Origin: Vespula vulgaris
Taxonomy: Eukaryota > Arthropoda > Insecta > Hymenoptera > Vespidae
Direction: 5' to 3'
Assembly: GCF_905475345.1 (NCBI RefSeq)
Contig: NC_066605.1
Coordinates: 2,065,001-2,129,000, forward strand
Length of the DNA: 64,000 bases
Shown here: one piece after another, positions 14,631-27,592 of the stretch
Layout: every line of letters starts with the position of its first letter
How positions within the stretch are numbered: position 1 is the stretch's first letter
Position numbers and translations under genes: made by a program
The notes under the pieces: generated by a model
The model's database searches: none
Seen by the model: only the letters and a program-made list of their open reading frames with translations
Told to the model about the DNA's origin: nothing

Positions 14631-14720
14631 AACCACGACGACGACGACGACGACGACGATGGCCAAAGCAGCGGTGGCGACACCCGCGGCGACACCCGTG
14701 TGGCGACGGTCATTGAAAAC
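14326..14720 (-). promoter_or_regulatory. GC-richer block with a possible alternative gawky 5' exon
   Basis: A minus-strand donor, GCTAC|GTAAGTG, occurs at 14326/14325, and the sequence upstream of it to about 14.72 kb is GC-rich with many CG dinucleotides, unlike the rest of the intron. Part of the block is a (GAC)n/(GACCAC)n array (about 14535-14660), which yields meaningless Asp/His/Thr or Val/Ser runs. It could be an internal promoter with a noncoding exon. The evidence is compositional plus one splice site, so this is tentative. Confidence 0.3.
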
Positions 14721-15201
14721 CGGGGAAATCTAACGATACTATTTATAGGAAGAGAGAGGGAGGCTCGCGGGGTCCGCGGGGGGAACGGTACGATCGAGAG
14801 GGGAAATGATCGCGTTAATGCAAATGATATTTCGATAAATAAAATCAGAGATACTAATTTTCAAACGTAACTTTAACGTGTAACGTCGTCATTTCTTCTT
14901 TTTTTTTTCTTTGTGTTTCTTTTTCTTTTCTTTTCTTTTCTTTTTTTCTTTTCCTTTTTTTTTTTTTATTATTATTAATCTTACCTCTGTTCGATCAAAC
15001 GAACGAGAAACGAGGAGGATGCGCTGCGCTATCGTACGTCTTGGATATTCGTTGCGGCCATTTTTGAATTTCACAAGAGTACTCGTAGGATAAATAATTT
15101 TATACTTTGAACGCATAACGCGATCAATGTTTAAATGTTAAAGTAAGGATACAAAACTTTCGAGAATGACCTTTATAATACAGAAAGCAAAGTATTCAAT
15201 G

Positions 15202-15254
<53 letters not shown>

Positions 15255-15508
15255 TACTATTATTGTTGGTTGCGTTGTTGTTGTTATTATCGCGTAGTAG
15301 TTACTAATAAGAGTGATCTCAGGATCATTGGAGAACTGAATTATTGTTATTTTCAATTTCTAACATTTCGTGCAAATAGAAATCCCTCCTTTCTCCGCCA
15401 GCTCCATTCTAAAATTTGTAAACCGACCCAAAGTTTTTGTGCCAAAAAAAGACAGAAAAAGTATGAGAGAAAAGTCGATGAAAGGTTATAAATAAAGAAG
15501 TGAATTGA

Positions 15509-15564
<56 letters not shown>

Positions 15565-15694
15565 TTAACAATAGCAATAATAATAATAAAAGAAAAAATA
15601 GAAAAGAGGCAGGAAGCTTGAATTTTCGCTATTTCTTCGTTCTTATGGAACAGGAACGCATGCAATCTTCTAGCTCGTCGTGTCGGTCGACTCC

Positions 15695-15716
15695 TCTCTC
15701 TCTCTCTCACTCACTC

Positions 15717-15749
<33 letters not shown>

Positions 15750-16188
15750 GCTCGCTCGCTCACTCGCTCTCTCTCACTCACTCACTCACATCAGCGAATC
15801 AGCCAATCGGCGATTCGCTGCGCCGTGCCGCCTTTCGATTCCACGCAAACGACGACGACGACGACGACAACGATGACTACACTACGACTACGACTACGAC
15901 TACGCAGAGTCGATCTTTTTCGCATGTTCCGAAAAAAATCTCAAAGCCCTCCTTTCTTCTCTCCTCTTCCCATCATTCCTTCCTTTTCTCCTATTACTAC
16001 TCCTCATCGTCCTCTAGGAAAACGACGCTTTCAACGATGAGTACGGCTGGTGCGCCGTAAGCCTGTATTTTAAATGCGACATTTGCGAGTATCAGAAATT
16101 ATTGATCTGCCAGATATACGCGTGCGTGTGTTATGTGTGTATATGTGTGTATACGCGCAAAAGAGAGAGAGAGAGAAGGATAGAAAGC

Positions 16189-16224
<36 letters not shown>

Positions 16225-16400
16225 CATGTGAGTGAGTAAGAGAGATTGAGGGAGAGAGAATGTGTGAGTGTTGAGTGAGTGAGAGAGATAGAGGGAGAGC
16301 GAATGTGTAAGTAAGTGAGTGAATGAGAGAGAGAGAGAGAAAATGTATGAGTGAGTAAGTTAGTACACGCGCGCGCAAGAGAGAGAGAGAGCCTTCGCAT
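15695..16400. repeat. CT-rich block followed by GA-rich block
   Basis: At about 15700-15790 the plus strand is CT/CTCA repeat; at about 16155-16400 it is GA/GTGA repeat. The two face each other as imperfect inverted low-complexity sequence around a GC-richer centre containing (CGA)n and (ACT)n units (15848-15905). Confidence 0.85.
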
Positions 16401-16768
16401 GTATATACGTGGCAGCTAGGAGGCAGCGAGCGAGCGAGCGCGCGCTGTTCCCTCTGGCGCACGTCTGCCCTTTTATAACTTCGCGGATAGTCTTCTCCCT
16501 TCCTAGTTCGAGAAAACAAAAAAAAAAGAAAACAAAAAAAAGAAATTATGCTTACGAGATTTAGAATTTTATTCGCCTTTTACAAATTTTTATTCGTTTA
16601 TATTATATTAAAACTCGGTTTTATTAGGTTAATAATTAAAATATGTGTATACATAGTGTATTAGATCATATACACATACATATATATACATATATCTTTC
16701 AATGATCAAGTTGCATTCCAACGATACGTTTATAGTTAGAAAGAGAAAGAAATATACAGCAGATAGAC

Positions 16769-16805
<37 letters not shown>

Positions 16806-17225
16806 AAGTAACAGACAGAGAGAAAGAGAGAGAGAGAGAGAAACAAAAAGAGAATTACAAAATATCGTAAAAATTTTGTCAAATGTCTAGCTTAGAAAAA
16901 ATTAATCAAAGAGAATATAGATCGACGATACACGATTTGATTATTATAGGTTAGAAATCCTCTCCCATCGGATATGTAATGATAATAAAATTTCACGATT
17001 GATTCGTATTGAATATCGACAGATGCTTATTTTGCTATAACGCTATTAAATTATTCTAACGATAAGAGAGAAATTGATTGGTTTAGTTTTACAGATTGAA
17101 AAAATTGAATTTTGGAACAATGCAAAAAGTAATGTTAATTCTCGTTTTAAACGCTTTCCACGTCGCGTTTTACATTTTTATGATCGTAGTTGTACCTGCG
17201 ACGCTCGCACCGTCCGCATAAGATT

Positions 17226-17261
<36 letters not shown>

Positions 17262-18059
17262 GGAGAGAATCGATTGCATCTGCGAAGGCAGCGATCTATT
17301 ATGAACGCAACCTGTCAATTACGAAGAGAGCGGAAGTTCAGGAAGGCGTATTATCTAACTCGATGCAAGCATCGTACGGAAGTAGCTTCGTAGAGTCCAT
17401 AGCTCTCTTCCTAACCTTCCTCTCCTTCTCTATCCCCACCCAACTAGCTCCTTTTCGTCTTCATCCTCCTCCTCCTCTTCTTCTTCTTCGTCTCCTACTT
17501 TGTCTATATTAATTTTGTTATTTCATCGATATATAAAGTTTCTATCATTTTTAAAACAAACGTCACAGTTTAGGTATGCAAGAAACGAAAGATGCAACGA
17601 TGTCTTATGCTTAGCCAGCGTTCCCGGCAATGTATCGGGTGTGTTCGTTTCAAGGACGACACAACGGTACCTTCTCGGCTTCCAAAGGAGTGATAGAGAC
17701 AGAAACAGAGAGACATACAGAGAGGGGGGGGAGGGAAAAGTTCGCAAAATCTTTCCAAGTGAATTCATTAACAATAAAAATGCAAAGTGTTCTCCGGTTA
17801 CGGCGTAAATAGCGAGGAGATCCATTTCAGGAATACGCAACAGCGTTGCCTCTTGGCGCGAATCCTAAGCGCATCGATGAAGAAACTAAGTTGTTACTTT
17901 GTATTTACCTTGGTAAGCGTAGCGAAAAAGAGAAAGAAAGAGAGAAACCATCATATACGGGACGTGGGGACTTCGTTCACGCTCCAAGATGCTGTCGTTT
18001 ATGACGCGGGAAAACCTGCGTGACCAGATAGTCTATCTCTTCACCGTGAAGGAGTTCAA

Positions 18060-18620
18060 TTGCCCGAGGAACGACAGAAAGGAAGAAATAGCGGACTGAA
18101 TATACAACCGCCATGAAGTTGCCCGAGTAACGAACGCTTATGATTGGTTCCGTGGAAAGCGCGGATTTTGAAATATTTACTTTTAATTCGTTCATTGATT
18201 CAAATTTTAAATTACGTGAAATATTCTTATTCATAGAAATATTAAGAGAAATGGTTCAGATCTTAAATGAAATTGAATTGGTTTTATTCGTAGAAATAAT
18301 GAAAGAAATAGCAGACTACTACATTGAAAAACGAAGCTTCATAATTGGCCAGGTCATGAGTCTCTAAAAAAAGCGCGAATTTTTAAATGTTCCTTTCAGA
18401 ATGAATTTTTTTTTTTTATAGAAATGAAAGATCAAATACGTATATAAGAGAAAATTATAATTAATACAGAAATAATCTCCATATAGTTATCAAAGTAACG
18501 AAGCTCATAATCGGCCAATCGGAAACTCCCAGAAACAGTGTAAATTTTTAAATCTTCCAAAAAATATTCTTTTCATTCCTAAAAATAATAAAAGAAATAA
18601 TAGATTGAAATATTTATACA
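18060..18620. repeat. Diverged tandem repeat, about 190 bp unit, three copies
   Basis: Related segments recur: AACGAACGCTTATGATTGG (about 18130), AACGAAGCTTCATAATTGG (about 18330) and AACGAAGCTCATAATCGG (about 18498). Each is followed by a GCG- or GTG-containing stretch and then an A/T-rich ATAGAAAT-type segment. No family was recognised; it may be an old minisatellite. Confidence 0.7.
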
Positions 18621-19637
18621 AAAGGAAAGTATAATAGATACTGAAATAACAAAGTCTAATAATAAGAACAATATTAAATTAAAAGAACGATAATAATAAA
18701 AAATAAAAATAAAAAACACTCATAGATATTATCATCATAGAATTATTTCGTAATCAAAAACAAAACAAAAAAAAACACAAAAAAAAACCAAAAGAAAAAG
18801 AAAAAAGGAAGAAAGAAAATTTTTCCACAAAATTTTCCTTTCAATAATAAATTCTCTCGACTATGCAAATTCTTGATACTCGTATAAAAACAAAGCTGCG
18901 GAGTCAAGCATATATAACAGAACGTTTCCAGAACATTTATCGTTATATTATACATACTACATACGATGATGGTGTCCGGTATTTTGAAGGTCGAAGTTGC
19001 TCAACAGGATTTCGATTTTATTTTATGATCGGTCAGTCGAAGTCGAGTCGACTTAGATCATTTCGATAGATCCATCCATCGAAAGTAACGAGTTATACGA
19101 GATCTTTCGTGTACACATATTCTCACATACACACATACACAAACACGCGTACGCACGTATAGAAAAATATCACAAGTATGTGTGTGTGTGAAAGAGAATT
19201 TACGAGTAAAGAAGATACTTCCATTATCGAATATTTCTTTCGACCTAGGTCAAGGTGTTTGAACGAAGAAGACTCGTCAAACACGTTGTCTCTATTCTTA
19301 CTACATAGATACATATATACATGTATACATATTGTCTAGAAGATATAGAATCGTCAACTACATAAAACAAGTTAAGTTTCATAAAATCGTTACTCTACTA
19401 GAAACACCTTGACAATGGTAGAGTAGGAAGATAATCCTCACGATTCAAATGAGCGATGCGAATCAGATATTTGGCAGTCTATGTTGGCAGAGATAATTTC
19501 AAACAAACATGCGTCATCTATTCTCGTATTCTTGATATGTTCACGCATACAACGAGACTACTCCTCTCTCAACGAGTAAAAACGTCAGCATGTCACTTGA
19601 GACGAGTAGGACCAAAGAACGACGAATAACGTCAAAT

Positions 19638-19639
<2 letters not shown>

Positions 19640-19728
<89 letters not shown>
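19640..19728. repeat. (CT)n microsatellite with a central interruption
   Basis: A nearly perfect CT run of about 89 bp. A matching GA run lies at about 19877-19904. Confidence 0.97.
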
Positions 19729-19732
<4 letters not shown>

Positions 19733-19872
19733 CTACATATGTGTATGTGTACTATATACAATACTACATACTTGTAGATACTAGATTGGCATTGTCGATA
19801 AAAAGGTGCAACGACGTTGGACAAATACTATTAGAATCTAACGAATGACACTGCCAATTACAAAAGACAAAG

Positions 19873-19908
<36 letters not shown>

Positions 19909-20761
19909 AAGAAATAGAGAACACTTAATTAACAAAAATGATAATAATAATTCTAAGAATTCATTGTCGCAGTATGACGTGCGCAATTAATAATGTTACT
20001 TAAATTTCGTAGAATATAAAAACGTATGCCTGTTTAAAATTTTAAAAACTTTCGTAATAAAAATGATAATAAAAAAATTCCTTTTTTCGTCTTCCTTCTC
20101 TCTTCTTTTTTATTTTTCATCTTCTTCTTCTTTTTCTCCGTTTCAAATTCTTTACTAATTCTAATGAAATAAAATGATGAATCATAAGACTATTACTAGT
20201 GAAGTTTCTGATTTCGGGTCTTGAAATGGGTGATGGTGGTTAAGCTCCTATAAACGTTGGCCTGTACCATGATTAATCACGTGGTCGATGTTTGTATGTG
20301 TACTTATGTGTAGCTACTGCTGATTCATCTAAAGTTTTTGAACACTTCTATCAACATATTTTTTGCAATTACGTTAATAATGATTGATGAAAGAAAGCAA
20401 GAAGAAGAAGTAAAAATAGAAGAAGAGGAAGAAGTAGAAGAAGTAGAAGAAGTAGAAGAAGAAGATGAAGAGGATTGTATAAAAAAGTTTCATATAAAAA
20501 CTACTTGATTAACGTAATCTTACAGGAAAACTATAATACAAATATGCAAATTGTTCGACAAATAAGTAACGTTATCGTCGCCTTAAATATGCAAGTTGTT
20601 CGACAAATAAGTAAAGTTATCGTCGACTTAAATATTGTAAGTATAATAATGAAACGTCGATGATCAGGATTTAATATTGTTGGCGCGAAACGGATTTCAT
20701 TTGTAACACACAAGTTTCTTAGCTAACTTACACCGAACTCTCTCGTCGACGATCAATAAGA

Positions 20762-20764
<3 letters not shown>

Positions 20765-20821
<57 letters not shown>
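20765..20821. repeat. (CT)n microsatellite
   Basis: Perfect CT run of about 57 bp within the presumed gawky 5' intron. Confidence 0.97.
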
Positions 20822-20826
<5 letters not shown>

Positions 20827-21273
20827 TGTGTCTCTCTTGGTGTCGACGGAGCTGTAGAGCGTAATTCTCAAGCGATAACATGACCCAGGGATATAAAATG
20901 ACATCAAACGACTACACGATTTATTTCGACGTAAATTGTAATATCCAAAAAAAAAAAGAAGAAGAAGAAAAGAAATCTATTTAACTCTTATCGGCCATTA
21001 CAAATTGAAATTATTATCACGTAGATATTAATCATTGATATCGTTCTATTCCGGATAACGACGTTTAATGTATGTACATATTTTCCAACGTGTGTACTCT
21101 CTTGCTAGTTGGTTAGAGTACACACGGAAGCATTTCAAGACCCCGTGACCTCGTTTTCCTAACTACCGTCTTACATTCGAGGAGCCATTTCAAGTCGCTG
21201 CAAATTATATTAGCATCGTCGAAATCATTTTACTAGATATAGATATAGACATAGAATGATAACAAATTAAAAG

Positions 21274-21309
<36 letters not shown>

Positions 21310-22184
21310 TCTTCGGAGTGAGGGGAGAGGAAAGAAAAGAGTATAGAAAAAAAAGAAAAAAAAAATGTGTGACATCTCCGATGATAATAAGAAATAATGC
21401 ATGCAGTAATACGGATCGAACGTTACTGTTTTTTTTTCTTCTTTTCTCTCCCTCTCTTTCCTTTCTTTTTTTAAATCAATTATTCCTTCGAGACTTTTTC
21501 AGCTAATTTTTTTCTCTCTTTTTTCTTTCCTTTCTTTTTCCTAATATAAAACTAGATACTCAAGTCCAGGAACTTTTAACCCATAGGGTGAAAACTTTCA
21601 ATCATTATGATTTCACTAGCAGAATTCCTTTTTCTGTTTTTTTCTTTTTTCTTTCAATCGATCTCTCTACCATTCGATCATGATAAAATCATTTCAAAGG
21701 ACTTATCAATTATTCTTCTCTTATCATCATTATAGTCTACCTAGCTACCAGAGAGTATAGTTTTCAAGCATCCCCAACGCGTTATTCTCTCTCTCTTTCT
21801 CTCGTATGGCAAGGTTGGAAAGGCCGATTACTTCAGCCCCATTATAACCTTTTTGAAGGGAATAATATCATTACCCTTGGCTCGAGAGTAATACGCTTAA
21901 GTGTTCGCTTAAACGTTCATTTTCACGTAAAATAGACGAGAACGTGTATGTGCTTCTTTCAAAGATGCCCGAAGAAATTGATATTAAATTGGGTGACGCA
22001 AAAAAGAGAACAAAAAGAGAGAAAAAGAAAAAGAAAATGAAGGAAAAAGAATTGTTTTTTAACAAAACAAAAAAAGAAAAGAGAAAGAAAAAATCCAAGA
22101 AATAGTTGGATTTAGAGGGATGAATCGATATTAATGCTCCAATGAAAGAATACAAACACTACGTCACCGATAGTTAAATGGTAC

Positions 22185-22185
22185 T

Positions 22186-22226
<41 letters not shown>

Positions 22227-22274
22227 TTTGTACACGTACACCTACGTATAATATATATAGATACATAATATATA

Positions 22275-22313
<39 letters not shown>

Positions 22314-22320
22314 ACATGTA
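22185..22320. repeat. (GA)n then (TA)n compound microsatellite
   Basis: A GA run (about 22187-22227) is followed by TACACGTACAC and a TA run (about 22278-22310). Confidence 0.95.
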
Positions 22321-22749
22321 CGCATGCACGCACATACACACACAAAGAGACAAGTGTGCGCGCATACAAACTAAGTACTTGAAGAGTACGCTCGACAATC
22401 TATTTATATGTGTGTATATATGTATGTATATATATTGTATATAGATATATAGATATATGTGTGCAAGTGTGTAAATGTGTATAATACGAGTGTCGCGTGC
22501 GCGTAAAGATTTGACGTGTGTGTACGCGGAGTACCGGTCTATATATACGGTGTAGCTTGGCAACAAGCAGTCAGCGAGTTGCGGGGCAAGGTCGACCCTC
22601 TCTCCCCTAACTATTTTATCCCAGACATATATTTGTTACGAAACTCTTGTATATAACTACTGCGGTAGAGCGCGCAACACATAGCTTAAGCGCGTTTATT
22701 CGAACGTAGCGTTAAAACCTACGGCAATATGGCAAATTACCATTCGATT

Positions 22750-23050
22750 CCAATTCATACGAACACTATTTCCTATTGTTTCATAAGAGATACATTGAAC
22801 GTTTAGAATACATTTGTTTCTTTCGAAAAACAGATATAGATAGAGAGGGTGTGGAGAAGAGAGGGGTGAGAGGGGAGAAGCTACTATGGCTCGCCATCTT
22901 GAAATAAAGATATAATCGAAACAACAAAAATAAATAGGTACAAATGTTCGATATCTTATTCGTGACATCGTCTAGTTTTTTCCTTTTAAATTGCTGTTCT
23001 GTATATCGATATATATATATATATATATATATTGAGTGAGGAAGCAAGCT

Positions 23051-23085
<35 letters not shown>

Positions 23086-23600
23086 AAGAGAAAGGGAAAA
23101 GTACCATAATACGTCATATTGAAATAGAAACAATCAAAACAACAAAAATAAATAGGCATAAATATTCGATATCTTATTTGCGACATGGTCTAGTGTCTTC
23201 CTCTTAAATTGGCACAAAATGGATGTTTTGTTGTACGTATGTGTGCATATATATATATATATCGAGAGAGAGAGAGAGAGAGAGAGGTAGAAGTACTACA
23301 ATCCTTCATCTTAAAATAGAAATAACAATAACGAAAATAAGTAGTAATAAATATTCAATAACTTATTTGTGAGATCGTCTAGTACCTTCGTTTTAAATTT
23401 TCTCAAAATATGTATCCTATGTATTAATAAATATCTTAAAAGAGAGAGAAAGAGAGAGAAAGAGGTAAAATTACTACGGTTCGTTATATTGAAATAGAAA
23501 TAACGAAATAACAACAAATGATCAACTAGAATATTCAATATCTCATATCTAATAAGTTTTATTGTCTTCTCTGAGTCGAAATATCCATGCTGTTTATTAG
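22750..23600. repeat. Tandem array, about 200 bp unit, four diverged copies
   Basis: Each unit has an AACAAAAATAAATAGG-like segment, then ATATTCGATATCTTATT, then a GACATCGTCTAGT-like segment with TTAAATT, and ends in TA and GA microsatellites. Copies of the core begin near 22920, 23130, 23310 and 23505, and the last is the most degraded. The microsatellite is part of the repeated unit, so array and microsatellite expanded together. Confidence 0.75.
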
Positions 23601-24349
23601 CGTATATTATTGTGGTTGCATTTATTTATAGTTAATATTTTACTATATATCGAATATATATAATACGAATATAAGTATATATAATATCATATATATATAT
23701 ATATACACATACATATATGTTTATCACCGATTCATATAATATATCAAACGCAACACTTTTGTTTATTTTATTACGTTTACGTCCTTATCGCATACGTCAC
23801 TGATAAAAAAAGAAAAAAAAAAAAAAGAAAAAACATTAATTTACATCATTTCGTTTTTGGTCTATTTTTATTACTAATTCTGCAGTATCGACGAGAAGTC
23901 GTCGATGCTGTAATACTCAGCGTATTACGGAAGGATTTGATCGATTTTAATCGCATTTCTCTAGCGGTCGTTTTCTCGAACGCCTTTTCGTAAATACTAA
24001 TGTACATACATCGAGTCCGTGTACCTTCTTTTGTGCGTGTCTATTTGTGTCGCTTGATCATCGTTTACGTATGCGATCGTAGACGCATATACTAACTAAA
24101 ATACATACGCTTATGTGCTACACTTTTTAGTCGAAAATAATGCTATTTATAAAGTGCACCAAGTAAGTATCGGCCGACGGTATGCAAGTCCCACGTTGCA
24201 TACCATGATATACGATGAGTGTATTCCTTTTTTGCTAAATAGAAATTGGATGGACGGTGGTTTGACTCTACCAATAAACAAAATTAAAAATATAAACTTT
24301 TTCCTTCGTAATAAATCTATATTATACAGAGAGTTTACTATATCCTACA

Positions 24350-24396
<47 letters not shown>

Positions 24397-24742
24397 TATT
24401 GTTGGATCTAACTTTCGCATTTTTGTTTCCTTTTTTTTTTTTAAAGTTAACTGTAATATCACGTAATCATACTAAAGCGATCACGCAACAATTTTTACCG
24501 TTTCATATAACTATTTTGAGATAGAATTATTTTTCTTTTCATTTCTCTTCTCTTCTCTTCTCTTCTCTTCTCTTCTCTTTCTCTGTCTCTCTTCCTCGCC
24601 TATTTTCTTCTCTGTTTTTCTTTCTTTCCTCCTTATTATATATTATTTTTTTTACATATAAATATATAATATTGATTTCTATATTATACTTTTATACTAT
24701 ATTATATCACTTTTTATATAATATTATATTATTCTCTTCTTG

Positions 24743-24776
<34 letters not shown>

Positions 24777-25315
24777 TTATATATACATATATATAAATTA
24801 TAACAAACAAATAAATAAATAAATATATATATACATACATAGCAAGTAAAAAAGAAAGTTGATATTGTTAGTAATAATGTATTGCCAAATACAGTCGATG
24901 TATTTATGGGCTTACAAAAGAAGGTTACTTTTACTAAGAAGAAAAGCGACGGGCGTTGACGCTTGACCCCTATTTATCGGTATGCCGGAAAGAACGATAA
25001 ATTCGTAAATAACCCATTTCAAAGGTATACCACATATACTCGCATATACACGCAACTACTTTATTATAAATCTCTAATAATAAAAATCCAAAGGAAAGAA
25101 AGAAAGAAAGAAGAAAAAAAAAAAAGAATTCCCGCCATTTTAACGAACACCGTTTATTCATTATCGCGACTGATTGATTGAAGATTACGATCGAATCGTG
25201 TGTGCTTAGAAAGAGAAAAAAATTAAAAAAAGAAAAAAAAATGTACGAACGATTAGATTAATTGTAAGATAAAAAAAATGAAAAGATAAAAGAAAAAAAG
25301 TAAAAAGAGAAAAAA

Positions 25316-25354
<39 letters not shown>

Positions 25355-25480
25355 TAATGGTATGATGATAAATCGATAGAATAAAATTCGTACGTGATAA
25401 TATATAATAAACAATATCCATTTGTAATATTATAGTAGTCAAGACTTTGTATTATCAATTTAAAAGAAATCATACTTTTC

Positions 25481-25528
<48 letters not shown>

Positions 25529-25824
25529 CTCTCTATCCCTCTTCGTTTACATCAAGATTACTTGTTACAGCATATTCGATTTATCGTTCGAATCTAAACT
25601 CTCCCTGGAAGTGACGTGTTATAGATAAGAAATACACAATGTTCATTTCATATATAGCTTCCGATTTCCTTCCTTATCTATGGGATCACTTCCTATATGT
25701 ATATATATGTATATAACCTAAACTATTTTTATTCATTGAAAATAATATTTAAAGTAAAAAATTACTTAAACGATATATATTTTCTGATGACGTTGTATAT
25801 AATATAAATGCCATCGTAAGATCA

Positions 25825-25844
25825 GATTTGCATTTTTATATTCG

Positions 25845-25875
<31 letters not shown>

Positions 25876-26043
25876 GTCTGTCTGTCTATTTGTCTGTCTC
25901 TCTCTCTTATGAATATTCGTATAATACAACGGTATGCCTGTCACTTTCGCTCCTACATACATAGATATATATACACTGTGTGTATGTATGTATGTATGTA
26001 TGTATGTAACATACACTGTAAGTTGCATTCTTATAAAAACGAT

Positions 26044-26110
<67 letters not shown>

Positions 26111-26112
26111 AA
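25825..26112. repeat. Compound microsatellite (CTAT)n, (GTAT)n, (CT)n
   Basis: CTAT/CTGT units at about 25846-25890, GTAT units at about 25980-26005 and a perfect CT run at about 26044-26109. Confidence 0.95.
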
Positions 26113-26462
26113 AACTATAGATATTTCTCAAACATTTCTAACGCTCGATATTCTTCGTCGTTTCGTTATTTAACAAAATTAAACATTCTTTAATGACGTA
26201 AAGACGGTAGATAGTAAGTAGATATGCATTTCCCTTTAAGGTCAAACGCTCATATCAATATGGAAGTAAGTACTTGCCATTGTAATAGAAATCAAACCGC
26301 GTACAGTGCATAGTTTAGAGTTTTAAAAACATCTTACGTAAGTTACTGGGTCCTACGTTTTCTATTTCAACGCCATACGAATCCTATTCGCGCTTACACG
26401 GTTCTATATATACATATATATATACCTATATATATGTGTATGCGTGTGTATATACACGCACA

Positions 26463-26511
<49 letters not shown>

Positions 26512-26674
26512 ATAAAATATGTATGGGTACGTATGTACATAGGTTATATTTATATTTTGTACGATACTACGCGACAACGACAACGACGACGACGACGATC
26601 GCAAGTACATACGTTGAAATTTTCTTCGAATATTTTCTACGATATATTTGTTATTTAATTATTATATAACTTAC

Positions 26675-26850
26675 CTACGGCAGCGTGTGCAGTGGCGTTA
26701 ATATCTGAGGAAGTCTCACTATCACACGAAAACTACACTTTTCACACACTCAAAAACACATTTCGTACAATCAGGGAATCTTTATTGAAAACGAGCCTCC
26801 ATTGCTTGGCACGGAGTTCCTACGAGCTATCGCGGCGCTACGTTGGCTCG
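26675..26850 (-). other. Candidate 5' noncoding first exon of gawky
   Basis: On the minus strand a near-perfect donor, CGTAG|GTAAGTT, lies at 26675/26674. The upstream sequence is less AT-rich than its surroundings and ends near 26850. It holds a six-codon upstream ORF beginning ATGGAGGCT. The next coding acceptor on this strand is near 13084, giving an intron of about 13.6 kb. The exon start is a guess and no transcript supports it here. Confidence 0.5.
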
Positions 26851-27540
26851 CTGTTTTTCTTGTCATAAACAATATAATTTATATGATTAGCAATACGCTA
26901 ATATTTTTTACTACTGTAATATCTAAGAATATATTGTCTTCATACTAATCGACCAATACCGAGCACCTTTCGTTTTGATTCGCTCGATACTACTAGCTTG
27001 GCGAACGTTCATTGGTCGAATCATTTTACAAGAATTATTCGATTGGTAGACTGCTATATAAACTCTAATTTGCTAAATCATTATGTCTATAAAATTATGA
27101 TTATAGAATTTGTGATAATAATCGTGATATAAATCATACATAACTTAAATCAATGAAACGTCTTCTTATTAATCCAATATCTTTCCTATTCGTCCATTTC
27201 AATCGTCACAATAGTATTGTCCAATCGGATCGAATTTAGATATATAAATGACTACTTTCTGTTGTTTCATTCTTCAATTGTAAATATCATTTTTGTTATA
27301 TAATAAATTTCTATCGTTTTTCAATTTTTTAAACGAACACTATATATATATATAATATTAATAAACATAATTCACGAATATAATAATGTTGATTAAATAT
27401 TTTGTCAGTTAGTTTCCGGATTCAATATTTATACGAATGAATTATATTATACTTTTACGAATTTGTTTTCTCCGATATATACGTTTGACATGATAATAAA
27501 TGTAAAAAAGATGAAAAGTAATAATTGTTGTATTTAATAC
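26850..27540. promoter_or_regulatory. Bidirectional promoter region, gawky / zinc-finger gene
   Basis: This is the gap between the candidate gawky first exon (minus) and the zinc-finger gene leader (plus). Several CCAAT or ATTGG boxes are visible: GACCAATACC (about 26950), CATTGGTCG (about 27011), GATTGGTAG (about 27041) and GTCCAATCGG (about 27211). The arrangement fits two divergent housekeeping-type genes. Start sites are not known. Confidence 0.5.
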
Positions 27541-27592
27541 GAACGTGTTAGAACTATCAAGCAGGTGGCGTAGGAGTGTTACATCCGTTCTA

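Larger units (their letters stand above)
13103..26674 (-). other. Presumed giant 5' intron of gawky, microsatellite-rich
   Basis: About 13.6 kb without any convincing protein gene. It contains trinucleotide arrays (TAG 14027-14106, GAC 14540-14660, TTA 15200-15255, ATA 15512-15565), several CT/GA arrays, and two small complex tandem arrays listed separately. Open frames in this stretch are Ser/Leu, Arg/Glu or Tyr/Ile runs and are not genes. Intron status depends on the exon proposed at 26.7 kb. Confidence 0.55.

Noticed and set aside
14409..14870. Open frames of Asp/His, Thr or Val runs
   Set aside because: They come from the (GAC)n/(GACCAC)n array, which is open in several frames on both strands. 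There is no domain and no sign of selection for one frame.
25846..26010. Regular short repeats considered as a CRISPR-like array
   Set aside because: They are tetranucleotide microsatellites without spacers, in a eukaryotic genome.
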